Shown: positions 35,027 to 47,516, counted from the stretch's first letter. The stretch is DNA of 58,933 nucleotides from Hyphomicrobiales bacterium (GCA_004144595.1 SEEM01000026.1:1-58933); one strand, 5' to 3'. Made by a program: numbers and translations. The notes: generated by a model from the sequence alone, not told the origin.

Positions 35027-35239
35027 CTAGCCGATGCGGTCCGCGCGCCGTCTGGCCGCTGCATCGAGCCGGGCAATCCGGCGAATCGCTTCGCCTGCAT
35101 CGGCCGCACCTACCAGCTTGAGCGGGTCCAGCGAATGATCCGCAAACGCCAGCGCACGCCGCACGGGCGGCGGCAGGCTATCGAATGCCGCCCAGCGGTC
35201 CGGCTTCGATCTGCACCTGGGAACGCGTCTGAGCTTCAT
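35027..35239 (-). CDS. small hypothetical protein, possibly DUF6525-like
   Basis: The 70-residue protein has a basic N terminus (MKLRRVPRCRSKPD) and a helix pair containing AFDSLPPPVRRALAFAD and AIRRIARLDAAARRRAD. The F-D-x-L-P-P-x-x-R-x-x-L motif recalls small alphaproteobacterial proteins, but I am not sure of the family. The stop codon is formed by the end of the palindromic repeat. The ribosome-binding site (AGAAG) is weak. Confidence 0.5.
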   Translation of the reverse strand: MKLRRVPRCRSKPDRWAAFDSLPPPVRRALAFADHSLDPLKLVGAADAGEAIRRIARLDAAARRRADRIG

Positions 35240-35321
35240 GGTCTTCTGAGATGCTCCGCCGGTGGCGGCGCAGGCTCAAGATGGTCCCGCGCATGCCTTG
35301 GGGCAATGACCCCTCAAACGA

Positions 35322-35349
35322 AACCGCCGGCGCTCGCGCGCCGGCGGTT
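35322..35349 (-). terminator. lon terminator
   Basis: AACCGCCGGCGC (35322-35333) and GCGCCGGCGGTT (35338-35349) form a perfect 12-bp stem. On the minus strand it lies 20 bases after the lon stop and is followed by TCGTTT. Confidence 0.8.
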
Positions 35350-35369
35350 CATTCCTCCGCGAGCGGAGA

Positions 35370-37796
<2,427 letters not shown>

Positions 37797-38095
37797 GGCA
37801 GTTCCTTTGCAGTTGCGCCCGGCGGACCCCCAAGATGGGCGGAACGATCGGACGTGTGCGGCCTAGGCGACCATTCGCCTCTCCGCCCTCGCGCATCGCA
37901 CCCTATTAGGCATGCGACTCTCGCAAGTGCACCTAAAGTGGAGACTTCCTCGCCGGCTTTCAAGCGAGGTATCCGGCTCATGCACCACAGGCTTGCGTGG
38001 CGAACAGCCCTACCGGCCGTCGATCCGGCGTCATGACCAGTCGTGACCCGGGCATCTCCTGCCGAAGGGGCGCCCGGCGCCGCTCTATCCAGTAA

Positions 38096-38116
38096 TTCTC
38101 GGGTCAAGCCCGAGAA
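38096..38116. repeat. CTCGGGTCAAGCCCGAG dyad repeat, copy 1
   Basis: TTCTCGGG/CCCGAGAA inverted arms with a TCAAG centre. The 17-base core recurs exactly at 43985-44001. It is followed by an ACGAC...GTCATGACC stretch, also related in both copies. Confidence 0.7.
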
Positions 38117-38151
38117 CGACGCCCGTCATGACCAGAGGAGCCGAACGCAAA

Positions 38152-38173
38152 ACGCGCGCCAAAGGGCGCGCGT
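38152..38173 (-). terminator. clpX terminator
   Basis: ACGCGCGCC (38152-38160) and GGCGCGCGT (38165-38173) form a perfect 9-bp stem with a 4-base loop. On the minus strand TTTTGCG follows, 25 bases after the clpX stop. Confidence 0.75.
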
Positions 38174-38197
38174 CCTGTTGTCGCAAGCGGTGAGAGA

Positions 38198-39469
<1,272 letters not shown>

Positions 39470-39736
39470 CCGTCCATCTCCAGTTCGGGAGCCGGGAGCC
39501 GCACCGTTCGAGGCGGGTGCAGCCGTCGTCTCTCCGTCATATCTAAGCGCTCAGATCACGATGATTAGGTTAACGGCCCGTTCCGGTACATTCGATACGC
39601 AGGGCCGGCCCAAGCCGGATCAGAATGGAGCGCTCGTCCGCTCACCCCCGGCCCCATGCAAACACAGGGCCGTTCCTCATTGCAATATGGGGGGTCCAGC
39701 GAGCCGGACCAACCCACAGGATCGCGAGCGCCGCAA

Positions 39737-40360
39737 TCAGGCCTCGGCCTCGGCGCGGCGCTCCATGACCTTGTCGATCAGGCCGAAATCCCTGGCCTGC
39801 TCGGCGGTCATGAAATTATCGCGCTCGAGCGCGGCGACGATGTCCTCGTACGGGCGCCCGGTGTGCTTCACGTAAATCTCGTTCAGCCGCTTCTTCAGGC
39901 TCTCGACCTCCCGGGCGTGGATCAGGATGTCCGTGACCTGACCCTGATAGCCGCCGGAGGGCTGATGAACCATGATGCGGGCGTTCGGCAGGGCGAAGCG
40001 CATGTCCTTGGCACCGGCCGTGAGCAGGAGCGAGCCCATCGAGGCGGCCTGGCCGATGCAGACAGTGGTCACCGGGCAGCGGATGAGCTGCATCGTGTCG
40101 TAGATCGACAGGCCGGAGGTGACCACGCCACCGGGCGAGTTGATGTAGAAGGAGATTTCCTTCTTGGGGTTCTCGGCCTCCAGGAAGAGGAGCTGCGCCA
40201 CGATCAGCGACGCCGAGTAATCCTCGACCGGCCCGGTCAGGAAGATGATGCGCTCGCGCAGCAGGCGCGAATAGATGTCGAAGGCGCGTTCGCCGCGGCT
40301 CGACTGCTCGACCACCATCGGGACGAGATTGTTGTAGGTCTCGAGCGGATCGCGAAGCAT
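39737..40360 (-). CDS. clpP: ATP-dependent Clp protease proteolytic subunit
   Basis: The 207-residue serine peptidase has the Ser in [12 protein letters not shown], the His in IMVHQPSGG and the oxyanion/handle region [10 protein letters not shown]. It forms the 14-mer chamber used by ClpX. Length and motifs are standard. The ATG at 40360 lies in a 218-base leader shared with the trigger-factor 3' flank. Confidence 0.98.
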   Translation of the reverse strand: MLRDPLETYNNLVPMVVEQSSRGERAFDIYSRLLRERIIFLTGPVEDYSASLIVAQLLFLEAENPKKEISFYINSPGGVVTSGLSIYDTMQLIRCPVTTVCIGQAASMGSLLLTAGAKDMRFALPNARIMVHQPSGGYQGQVTDILIHAREVESLKKRLNEIYVKHTGRPYEDIVAALERDNFMTAEQARDFGLIDKVMERRAEAEA

Positions 40361-40465
40361 GAAGCTGTCCTTGAAGTGGAGCGCTGGGGAACCCAGCGAT
40401 ATGTCGAATCAGCGGCGTCTAGGAAGACACTCACTTAAGCACGGCAATCGCGGCTGAAAAGGGAA

Positions 40466-40493
40466 GCGCCGCCGGTCTCGAAGGCCGGCGGCG
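40466..40493 (-). terminator. tig terminator
   Basis: GCGCCGCCGG (40466-40475) and CCGGCGGCGC (40484-40493) form a perfect 10-bp stem. On the minus strand TTCCCTTTTC follows. It separates tig from clpP and so makes them at least partly independent. Confidence 0.7.
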
Positions 40494-40578
40494 CGAATGC
40501 TGTCGTTAAGGTTGCCGAGAGACCGGATCGCCATGCGTCCCGTTGGACAATAGCGGCGCTCCAGCGTCCTGGTTGCCA

Positions 40579-42012
40579 TCAGGCAGAGGCGTCGTCCGTG
40601 TTGGCTTCGGCCTTCTTCGTCTTCTTGGCAGCGGCCTTCTTCGGCTTGGCCTCGGAGGCTTCCTCGGCGTCGTCGTCGTCGGCGTAGAGCGCCTCGCGCG
40701 AAACCGTCTGGTCCTCGACCTTCACCTGGCCCAGCAGATGGTCGACGACCTTCTCCTCGAAGATCGGGGCGCGGATCTCGGCGAGAGCCTGCGGGTTGTT
40801 GCGATAGAACTCCCAGACCTGCTTCTCCTGGCCGGGGAACTGGCGGGCGCGCTCGATCAGAGCCTGGGTGACCTCGTCATCCGAGATCTGGACCTTGGCC
40901 TGCTCGCCGATCTCGGCCAGCACGAGGCCCAGGCGCACGCGGCGCTCGGCGATCTTGCGGTAGTCGGCGCGGGCGGCGTCCTCGGTGGTGTCCTCGTCGG
41001 CGAAGGTCTTGTTGGCCTGCTTCATGTCGGCCTCGACCTGGCTCCAGACGCTGGCGAACTCCTGCTCGACCAGGGTCGGGGGCAGTTCGAAGGCGTATTT
41101 GCCGTCGAGCGCGTCGAGCAGGCCCTTCTTGAGCTTGCGGCGCGACTGGGCGGTGAAGTCCCGGCCGATCTGCTCGCTCACCGCTTCCTTGAGCTTGTCG
41201 AGCGACTCCATGCCAAAGCCCTTGGCGAGCTCGTCGTCGATCTTGATGGCGTCGGGACCCTGGACATCGGTCACGGTGACCTCGAACTCGGCCGGCTTGC
41301 CAGCGAGGTTCTCGGCCGCGTAGTTCTCGGGGAAGGTCACCTTGACGGTCCGCTTCTCGCCGGTCTTGGCGCCCTCGAGCTGCTCCTCGAAGCCGGGGAT
41401 GAACTGGCCGGCGCCGAGATCGAGCGGGATGCCCTCGCCCGTGCCGCCGTCGAACTTCTCGCCGTCGAGCGTGCCGACGAACGAGATGATCAGGCGGTCG
41501 CCCTTCTCCGCCTTGGCCTTCTCGCCCTTCGAGGTGTAGTTGCGGTTGCCGGAGGCCATGCGCAGCAGCGCGGCGTCGACGTCGGCGTCCGGAACCTCGG
41601 CGACCGGCTTCACAAGCGCGACGTCCGAAAGATCGGCGAGCTCGATCTTCGGGAGCACTTCGAGCGCGACGGTAAAGGCGAGATCGCCCTTGGCCTCCAT
41701 CGCGGCCTCGATCTCTTCCTTGTTCTCGGGGAAGCGGATCTGCGGCTCGAAGGCGAGCTTCAGGTTGTTGTCGGCGACGATCTTCTGGTTGGCCTCGTTG
41801 ACGGCGTTCTGCAGCACATCGGACATGACCGAGCGGCCATAGAGCCGGCGCAGATGCGCGACCGGCACCTTGCCCGGGCGGAAGCCGTTGATCTTGGCCT
41901 TGCCCTGGAGATCCTGGAGGCCGCCATCGAGCCTGGTCTTCAGGTCGGCGGCGTTCAGCACCACCTGGAATTCGCGCTTGAGGCCCTGGGACAGGGTTTC
42001 GGTCACGTTCAT
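40579..42012 (-). CDS. tig: trigger factor
   Basis: The Met at 42012 begins [19 protein letters not shown], the true family start. The open frame to 42147 includes the palindromic repeat at 42099 and is not part of the gene. The 477 residues cover the ribosome-binding domain ([17 protein letters not shown] signature), the FKBP-type isomerase domain ([18 protein letters not shown]) and the helical C domain, ending in a Lys/Ala-rich acidic-basic tail. Trigger factor shelters nascent chains at the ribosome exit. Confidence 0.97.
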   Translation of the reverse strand: MNVTETLSQGLKREFQVVLNAADLKTRLDGGLQDLQGKAKINGFRPGKVPVAHLRRLYGRSVMSDVLQNAVNEANQKIVADNNLKLAFEPQIRFPENKEEIEAAMEAKGDLAFTVALEVLPKIELADLSDVALVKPVAEVPDADVDAALLRMASGNRNYTSKGEKAKAEKGDRLIISFVGTLDGEKFDGGTGEGIPLDLGAGQFIPGFEEQLEGAKTGEKRTVKVTFPENYAAENLAGKPAEFEVTVTDVQGPDAIKIDDELAKGFGMESLDKLKEAVSEQIGRDFTAQSRRKLKKGLLDALDGKYAFELPPTLVEQEFASVWSQVEADMKQANKTFADEDTTEDAARADYRKIAERRVRLGLVLAEIGEQAKVQISDDEVTQALIERARQFPGQEKQVWEFYRNNPQALAEIRAPIFEEKVVDHLLGQVKVEDQTVSREALYADDDDAEEASEAKPKKAAAKKTKKAEANTDDASA

Positions 42013-42098
42013 TTTTGTACCGCCAACAGCTCGTTTACGTCTCGATGTCCAAAGCGCGGCGTCGGTTCGACCGCCGCCGCGCTCGCGAAAAACTCTTC

Positions 42099-42144
42099 GC
42101 ATCGGACCGAAAAGTGGATCCCACTTCTCGGATGAATCCGACGC
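42099..42144. repeat. GCATCGGACCGAAAAGTGG-type palindromic repeat, copy 3
   Basis: GCATCGGACCGAAAAGTGG pairs with CCACTTCTCGG...ATCCGACGC, giving an interrupted dyad. This form is the well-known Hyphomicrobiales intergenic palindrome. It lies between tig and tRNA-Leu. Confidence 0.8.
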
Positions 42145-42205
42145 CATAACAAACTATCGATCATCGTTTTCGCACCCTGACGGGCGCGCGACGATCTTGA
42201 ACCGA

Positions 42206-42290
42206 TGGTGCGGGCGGAGGGACTCGAACCCCCACGACTTTCGCCGCTGGTACCTAAAACCAGTGCGTCTACCAATTCCGCCACGCCCGC
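42206..42290 (-). tRNA. tRNA-Leu (TAG)
   Basis: An 85-nt class II tRNA on the minus strand starts GCGGGCGTGGCGGAATTGG and ends CGCCCGC, A, CCA. The anticodon loop TTTAGGT gives TAG. A long variable arm (GCGGCGAAAGTCGT region) confirms a leucine tRNA. Confidence 0.95.
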
Positions 42291-42478
42291 CGGCCGATAG
42301 CGCTGACGCGCGAAAAACGCAGCGCGGCCATCGTCAAGCCGCAGGCCTATACGCATTTCGGCCGGGCCATGCAGCAAAAAAATGACGGTTCTGCAAAACT
42401 GGCCTTCCAGCGGGCATTTCGCAATTGAGCCGGAACCGGCTCTCGCCAGAGCGGGCTGCCCGGATTATGCGGTATGGC

Positions 42479-43915
42479 ATGACGAAGCCGCCCGCCTCCT
42501 CCCCGCTCCCACTCACGCGTCGCCAATGGCTTGCGGGGCTCGCCGGCACTGGCTTCGCGATTCCGCAGGCCGGTTCCGCGCAAGTGCCGGCTCCGGCTGC
42601 CAAGCCGGCCGGCGAGCCGCTGCGGCAGACACTCGTCGCAGCGCCGGTGAAGGCGAGGCTGCGGCCATCGCCCCCGGTCGATACGGAGATCTGGTCCTTC
42701 GACGGCGCGACGCCGGCCCCGCCCTTGCGAATCAAGCAGGGCGAGACGCTGGTTCTGAAGCTGGAGAACAAGACGACGGCGCCGCTCGACCTGCACTGGT
42801 ACGGCCTGCGCGGCGAGGCCGAGCGGGATGGCGCCGCCTCGTTCGCGCGGCCTCCGATCGCCCCCGGAGAAACCGGCGAGTTCCGGATCTCGCCGCCGGA
42901 TTCCGGCACGCTGCTTTATCGTCCGTTGCGTGTGGGCAGTTCGTCCGAGCCTGCCGGGCGAGGCCTGAGCGGGCTGCTCATCGTCACTGAGAAGGAGCCG
43001 CCTCCGGTCGATCTCGATCTGCCGATCCTCATTACCGACTGGCTCATCGGCGACGATCAGGCGCTCCAGCCCTTCGTGCCGCAAGGCAACGCCTCGGCTT
43101 CGGCCGGCCGGCTCGGGAGCTGGCTCACCGTCAATGGCCGCTCGCCGCCGCAGCCGATCGCGGCCCGGCCCGGCGCGCGCATCCGCCTCAGGCTCGCCAA
43201 TGCCTGCAACGCACGGATCATGCGGCTGCGCTTCGACGGCGGAAAGGCGACCGTGATCGCGGTCGACAGCCAGCCGACCGAGAGTTTTGCGCCGGTGCGC
43301 TCGCAACTGCCCTTCGCGCCTGGCACGCGCTACGACGTCATCCTCGACCTGCCGATCGAGGTCGGCGCAGCGGTGAATGTCAGCGCGCTGATCGGCGGCG
43401 GGCTGCCACTGGTCAGGATCGTGACGGCCGGCGAACCCCAGGTGCCGCCTGCCGCCGCGCCGGCCCTGAAGCTCAACCCTGCCCTGCCGCTCGGCGTGCG
43501 CATGCAGGATGCGCTCCGGCCCGAACTCGTCATCGAGGGCGGCGCCAAGCTGACCGAAGACCAGAAGCTCGATTTCACCGGGCTCGACCTCGCCCGCCCC
43601 TGGCGGGTCAACGGCGGCACGGGCTCGTTCGATGGCAAGCCCCTGTTCAGCGTCAAGCGCGGCACACCGATCGTGATGGCGATCGACAACCGCACCGCCT
43701 TCGTGCAGCCGTTCCATGTTCACGGCCATAGCTTCCGGCTGCTGCATCCGCTCGACGACGGCTGGGAGAGCTATTTCCTCGACACCGTGCAGATCCCCGA
43801 GCGCAAGAAGCTGCACATCGCCTTCATCGCGGACAATCCCGGCCGCTGGCTGATCTCGTCGACGGTGCTGGAGCGCTTCGACCTCGGGCTGTGGAGCTGG
43901 TTCGAGGTGACGTGA
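42479..43915 (+). CDS. Tat-exported multicopper-oxidase-fold protein lacking most copper ligands (SufI/FtsP-like)
   Basis: From Met 42479 the 478-residue protein has a twin-arginine signal (LTRRQWLAGLAGTGFAIP) and three cupredoxin domains. Active oxidases have four His-rich motifs. Here the first reads LHWYG (about 106) instead of HWHG, the second reads TLLYRPL instead of the usual W-Y-H-x-H, and the third is partly kept as PFHVHGHSF (about 413). The fourth (HCHxxxH) is missing, the end reading WLISSTVLERFDLGLWSW. It should therefore not hold the type 1/trinuclear copper centre. FtsP/SufI of E. coli is a ligand-less relative acting in cell division. Alternative starts at 42467 and 42425 exist. 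Confidence 0.85.
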   Translation: MTKPPASSPLPLTRRQWLAGLAGTGFAIPQAGSAQVPAPAAKPAGEPLRQTLVAAPVKARLRPSPPVDTEIWSFDGATPAPPLRIKQGETLVLKLENKTTAPLDLHWYGLRGEAERDGAASFARPPIAPGETGEFRISPPDSGTLLYRPLRVGSSSEPAGRGLSGLLIVTEKEPPPVDLDLPILITDWLIGDDQALQPFVPQGNASASAGRLGSWLTVNGRSPPQPIAARPGARIRLRLANACNARIMRLRFDGGKATVIAVDSQPTESFAPVRSQLPFAPGTRYDVILDLPIEVGAAVNVSALIGGGLPLVRIVTAGEPQVPPAAAPALKLNPALPLGVRMQDALRPELVIEGGAKLTEDQKLDFTGLDLARPWRVNGGTGSFDGKPLFSVKRGTPIVMAIDNRTAFVQPFHVHGHSFRLLHPLDDGWESYFLDTVQIPERKKLHIAFIADNPGRWLISSTVLERFDLGLWSWFEVT

Positions 43916-43928
43916 AGGCGAAGGCGTC

Positions 43929-44004
43929 ATTCTCGGGCGGAGACCCGAGAATCTCAGGACGAGAAGGCACTGGTTTCCGAGATGCTCGGGTCAAGCCCGA
44001 GCAT
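43929..44004. repeat. paired dyad repeats, copy 2
   Basis: ATTCTCGGG/CCCGAGAAT (43929-43952) is followed by ATGCTCGGG/CCCGAGCAT (43982-44004), whose CTCGGGTCAAGCCCGAG core equals the copy at 38096. Both lie between the convergent oxidase-fold and gntK genes and could stabilise or end their transcripts. Confidence 0.7.
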
Positions 44005-44030
44005 GACGGCGGTGATGACCACCCGGCCGC

Positions 44031-44558
44031 TTACAGCCCCAGCCGCTCGACCACGTCCTGCACGATCGCGTCCTTGCTGTCCTCGACCGATACGACCAGC
44101 GGGTTCTCGTCGGCGCCAGGCTCCTCCAGCGCGGCGAACTGGCTGTCGAGCAGGGCCGGTGGCATGAAATGGTGCTGGCGGGCGGCCATACGGCGTCCGA
44201 TCAGTTCGCGCGAGCCCTTAAGATAGACCAGGCGCACATCCGGCCGGCCGCCGACGATGACGTCGCGATAGGCCTTCTTCAGCGCCGAGCAGGTGACGAT
44301 GCCATGCTCGCCCTTGGCCCTGAGATCGTCGATCCAGGCGGCGATGGCCGCGAGCCAGGGCTTGCGGTCGTCGTCGTTTAGCGGCGTGCCGCCTGCCATC
44401 TTGGCGACGTTCTCGGGCGGGTGGAAGGAATCGGCGTCGCGGAACGGCCAGCCGAGGCGCTCCGCCAACCGTTCGCCGAGCGAGGTCTTGCCCGAACTCG
44501 CGACGCCCATGACGACGATGACGGCGGGCTTTTCCCGCGCTTTATCGACGATGCTCAA
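44031..44558 (-). CDS. gntK: gluconokinase
   Basis: The 175-residue P-loop kinase has Walker A GVASSGKTSLGERLA, DADSFHPPENVAKM (gluconate site), GTPLNDDDRKPWL, and VTCSALKKAYRD with the lid residues. It phosphorylates gluconate to 6-phosphogluconate. Its start is three bases after the gnd stop, so the product is handed directly to the next enzyme of the pathway. Confidence 0.96.
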   Translation of the reverse strand: MSIVDKAREKPAVIVVMGVASSGKTSLGERLAERLGWPFRDADSFHPPENVAKMAGGTPLNDDDRKPWLAAIAAWIDDLRAKGEHGIVTCSALKKAYRDVIVGGRPDVRLVYLKGSRELIGRRMAARQHHFMPPALLDSQFAALEEPGADENPLVVSVEDSKDAIVQDVVERLGL

Positions 44559-44561
44559 GGC

Positions 44562-45626
44562 TCAGTCCTGCTTGTCGGCAGGGGAGACGGGAATCGGAGC
44601 CGCCCCCACCGCGACCGGACCCGTCGGCATCGCCACGCCGGGCTTCGGTTCGACATGGCCGCCGAAGCCGGCGCGCATCGCCGAGAGGATCTTCTCGCCG
44701 AAGGTGTGCTCGACGCGCGAGCGGAACCGCGCGAACAGAGCCGAGGTCAGCACCTCGGCCGGGGTCGCGGTCTCGACGGCAGCGTCGACCGTCCAGCGGC
44801 CCTCGCCGGAATCCGAGACGTTGCCGGTATAGGAGGAGAGCTCCTCGTCCGCGGCGAGTGCCTCCGCCGTAAGGTCGAGCAGCCAGGAGGTGACGACCGA
44901 GCCGCGGCGCCAGACCTCGGCGATCTCGGCCGCATCGAAATCGAAGCCGTATTCCGCCGGCAGGCCTTCCTTGGCCGAGGCGTTGCGCAGCAGGTCGAAG
45001 CCTTCCGCAAAGGCCTGCATCATGCCGTACTCGATGCCGTTATGGATCATCTTGACGAAATGGCCGGCGCCGGTCGGGCCGCAATGGAGATAGCCCTGCT
45101 CGCTGGTCGGGTTGCGGCCCTCGCGATGCTTGGTCGGTTCGATTTCGCCCTTCCCGGGCGCCAGCGTCGCGAAGATCGGCTCCAGCCGATCGAAGGCTTC
45201 CTTGTCGCCACCGATCATCAGGCAATAGCCCCGGTCGAGTCCGTGGACGCCGCCGGAGGTGCCGATATCCATGTAGTGGATGCCCCTGGCCGCCAGTTCC
45301 TTGCCGCGGCGGACATCGTCCTTCCAGAAGGCGTTGCCGCCGTCGATCAGCGTATCGCCTGACGCGACGAGGCCGGCGAGCTCGGCGAGCGTCGCCTCCG
45401 TGATCTTGCCGGCCGGCAGCATCACCCAGATCGCGCGCGGCGCCGTCAGCTTGGCGACCATGTCCTTGAGATCGCTGGCGAGCGTCGCGCCATCGGCGGC
45501 GAGCGCCTGGCCCGGCTTGGGATCACGGTCATAGACCACGCATTCATGGCCGGCCCGCATCAGCCGGCGCACGATATTGCCACCCATCCGGCCGAGGCCG
45601 ATCACTCCAAGCTGCATGTCAGACAC
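44562..45626 (-). CDS. gnd: 6-phosphogluconate dehydrogenase, decarboxylating (short form)
   Basis: The 354-residue protein has the Rossmann motif [14 protein letters not shown], the substrate loop [21 protein letters not shown] and catalytic Lys/Asn region [20 protein letters not shown] short C terminus follows. This is the short GntZ/YqeC-type enzyme. It oxidises 6-phosphogluconate to ribulose 5-phosphate and CO2. It precedes gntK on the same strand. Whether it uses NAD or NADP cannot be told here. Confidence 0.93.
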   Translation of the reverse strand: MSDMQLGVIGLGRMGGNIVRRLMRAGHECVVYDRDPKPGQALAADGATLASDLKDMVAKLTAPRAIWVMLPAGKITEATLAELAGLVASGDTLIDGGNAFWKDDVRRGKELAARGIHYMDIGTSGGVHGLDRGYCLMIGGDKEAFDRLEPIFATLAPGKGEIEPTKHREGRNPTSEQGYLHCGPTGAGHFVKMIHNGIEYGMMQAFAEGFDLLRNASAKEGLPAEYGFDFDAAEIAEVWRRGSVVTSWLLDLTAEALAADEELSSYTGNVSDSGEGRWTVDAAVETATPAEVLTSALFARFRSRVEHTFGEKILSAMRAGFGGHVEPKPGVAMPTGPVAVGAAPIPVSPADKQD

Positions 45627-45696
45627 TCCGCAAAGCCGGCTTCTGCTGCTTCAAGCATGGAGGCGGCGGGCGGGGCAAGCCAATGCGACGCAGGTC

Positions 45697-46566
45697 TCAG
45701 CCCCGGATTTGCCGTTGCAGAGCCCGCCATCGCCCTGGCGTGACGCCATAGGCGCGCCGGAACTGGCGGGTGAGATGGCTCTGATCGGCAAAGCCGCAGG
45801 CGAAAGCCGCCTCGGCAAGGGGCATATCCTGCGCCAGTATCCGGCGGGCGCGGTCGAGGCGTCGCATCACGAGGTAGTTATAGGGGCTCGTGCCGAAGGC
45901 AGCGCGGAACTGGCGCGCCAGTGCAAAGCGATCGAGCCCGGTCATCGCCTCCAGCCGCCTGGAATCGACGGCCTCCGTCGCATGGGCATCGAGATAGTCG
46001 CGCGCCCGCTCCAATGCCGTGGCGTCGATCCGGGAGGACCGCGCGTTTCCGGCGGAGGGGTCGAGCGCGAGCAGGGCCTGCGCGAGCCGCTCGACCATAT
46101 CGTCGGCCGCCAGCGGATCGAGCGGCTGCCCGAGCTCGCCTAGCGCACGGGCGATCACCGCAACGAGGCGCGGTTCCTGAGAAACGGCTGTGGATATGAA
46201 GGGCAAGGCGCGGCCGCCCTCGCCCAGCGCCTGCTGGATCAGGCGCGGTTCGACATAAAGCATGCGGTAGCGGAAGCCGCTCTCGATGCCGGAGCGGCCG
46301 TTATGGACCTCGTCCGGGTGCAGGACGATGGCGTGGCCACCGAGGCTGTCGCGCCTTGCGCCGCGATAATCGAAGGATTGCACGCCGGACAGCGTCAGCC
46401 CGAAGGCATAAGTGTCGTGGCGGTGCGGGTCGTAGGCATAGCCGCGGAAGAACGCTTCCATGCGCTCGATGCCGGCAGCGCCGGTGCCCAGGCGAACCCA
46501 GTCACGCTCGGGTCCGCACGATCGTTCAAGACGGGCCTTGCCAGCCTCGGTTAGCGATGAACCCAT
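45697..46566 (-). CDS. AraC-family transcriptional regulator
   Basis: The 289-residue protein has an N-terminal cupin-like ligand domain (YDPHRHDTYAFGLTLSGVQSF region) and the C-terminal double helix-turn-helix (LARQFRAAFGTSPYNYLVMR and FADQSHLTRQFRRAYGVTP). The annotated ATG (46566) overlaps the DUF2000 start on the opposite strand by two bases. A later Met (46461) would leave more control DNA, but the residues before it (WVRLGTGAAGIER) look conserved. It probably controls the divergent DUF2000 gene. Confidence 0.88.
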   Translation of the reverse strand: MGSSLTEAGKARLERSCGPERDWVRLGTGAAGIERMEAFFRGYAYDPHRHDTYAFGLTLSGVQSFDYRGARRDSLGGHAIVLHPDEVHNGRSGIESGFRYRMLYVEPRLIQQALGEGGRALPFISTAVSQEPRLVAVIARALGELGQPLDPLAADDMVERLAQALLALDPSAGNARSSRIDATALERARDYLDAHATEAVDSRRLEAMTGLDRFALARQFRAAFGTSPYNYLVMRRLDRARRILAQDMPLAEAAFACGFADQSHLTRQFRRAYGVTPGRWRALQRQIRG

Positions 46567-46975
46567 GCGTTACGATACCAAAATCGCCATCGTGGTTCGC
46601 GATGATCTCGCAACCTGGCAAAAACTCAATGTCGCCAGCTTCCTCGCCGGCGGGCTCGTCGGAGCAGCCGCGGAACTTGCGGGCGAGCCTTATCAGGATG
46701 CCTCCGGCCGCTTCTACGGGCCGCTTATCCGCCAACCCGTGCTGATCTTCGCGGCGAGCGCCGCAGAGCTGACGCATGTGCTCCAGCGGGCGCAGCAGCG
46801 TGGCGTCAGGCCGCATCTCTATACCAGGGAACTGTTCGCGACCGGAAACGACATCGACAACCGTGCGGCCGTCGCGGCGGTCGCAACCGATGCGCTCGAC
46901 CTCGTCGGTCTCGGGCTCCATGCCGATCGCAAGGAGATCGACAAGATCACCAAGGGGCTGAAGCTGCACGGATAA
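46565..46975 (+). CDS. DUF2000 family protein (PTH2-like fold)
   Basis: From ATG 46565 the 136-residue protein begins MRYDTKIAIVVRDDLATWQK and ends IDKITKGLKLHG, both usual for DUF2000. The family has a fold like peptidyl-tRNA hydrolase 2 and no proven reaction. The open frame to 46460 lies in the AraC gene. It pairs with the divergent AraC regulator, with start codons sharing two bases. Confidence 0.85.
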   Translation: MRYDTKIAIVVRDDLATWQKLNVASFLAGGLVGAAAELAGEPYQDASGRFYGPLIRQPVLIFAASAAELTHVLQRAQQRGVRPHLYTRELFATGNDIDNRAAVAAVATDALDLVGLGLHADRKEIDKITKGLKLHG

Positions 46976-47039
46976 CGCCCTGCCGCATCTGCCTTTTGCG
47001 CAGACTTGCCTGCCTCATTTCTGTGCATCGTCAGAGCGA

Positions 47040-47087
47040 GCATCGGCTTTTGCGGCCCGAAGCGCGACTTTCGTCGGGCTCGGTGCG
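47040..47087. repeat. degenerate GCATCGG palindrome
   Basis: GCATCGGC at 47040-47047 is matched by a partial GCTCGGTGC end near 47079-47087, with CCCGAAGCGCGACTTTCG between. It resembles the palindromic repeat family but has decayed. Confidence 0.4.
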
Positions 47088-47167
47088 CGCATTTTTTGCC
47101 ATTTACGAACCCCCAAGAATCGCCTTAGCCTCGTTCTTGTCGGTAACAACTGAAAGGAGGTGATCCA

Positions 47168-47245
47168 GTGTCTCATTGTCATCAACCGCTGGTGCAAGGC
47201 GGGCGGACCTGGACCTCTTCTTGCTGGGGTATCTATTCCGCGTGA
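47168..47245 (+). CDS. 25-codon small protein or leader peptide with an extreme Shine-Dalgarno sequence
   Basis: AAAGGAGGTGATCC at 47153-47166 is exactly complementary to the 3' end of 16S rRNA, and the core GGAGG sits 7 bases before a GTG at 47168. From it runs a 25-residue frame beginning (M)SHCHQPLVQGGRT and ending CWGIYSA before TGA (47243-47245). A perfect stem-loop with a U-rich tail lies 48 bases downstream. The product has two Cys and two Trp and no hydrophobic segment. I do not recognise the family. Good translation signals and a terminator argue for a real short transcript, but coding is unproven. Confidence 0.55.
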   Translation: MSHCHQPLVQGGRTWTSSCWGIYSA

Positions 47246-47293
47246 GTTTTCGCACCTTCAGATCCGGTTCGCCGGATCGCGGTTCGGCAATGG

Positions 47294-47319
47294 AAGGGCT
47301 GCCCGACAGGGCAGCCCTT
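47294..47319 (+). terminator. terminator of the short transcript before rnr
   Basis: AAGGGCTGCCC (47294-47304) and GGGCAGCCCTT (47309-47319) form a perfect 11-bp stem with a GACA loop. On the plus strand CTTACTTTC follows, and on the minus strand no U-tract follows, so the plus strand is favoured. Confidence 0.8.
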
Positions 47320-47344
47320 CTTACTTTCGAAGCCGCGACGCTGC

Positions 47345-47390
47345 GCATCGGGCCGAAAGGTGGATCGCGGTCTGCGGAGAAATCCGATGC
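47345..47390. repeat. GCATCGGGCCGAAAGGTGG-type palindromic repeat, copy 4
   Basis: GCATCGGGCCGAAAGG at one end and AATCCGATGC at the other give an interrupted dyad similar in length to the copy at 42099. It lies between the short transcript and rnr. Confidence 0.75.
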
Positions 47391-47516
47391 GCGAACAAAG
47401 AGATAGATCGCCGCTTTGCGCCCGGCGCGCGCATGGTGATCTAGCGTCCGGCCGCAAGCCGTGGCAGACAGGCGGCGTGTCACGCTTTTCCCGATCCAAC
47501 GTTCCGAGTACCGGCC

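Larger units (their letters stand above)
37797..38197. other. 401-base gap between clpX and lon: lon promoter region, a dyad repeat and the clpX terminator
   Basis: From the lon side it holds the presumed promoter (the minus strand has a CTTGCGAGAG...CCTAATAGG pattern near 37905-37935, weakly like a heat-shock promoter), then a dyad repeat at 38096-38116 and the clpX terminator at 38152-38173. No gene is seen. Confidence 0.5.

Noticed and set aside
37905..37935. heat-shock sigma-32 promoter for lon
   Set aside because: CTTG and CTAATAG elements are there but spacing and the -10 do not fit the consensus well, so it is only mentioned.
40543..42135. 530-codon Leu/Gly/Val-rich plus-strand frame opposite tig
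   Set aside because: Mirror image of trigger factor codons and not a membrane or repeat protein.
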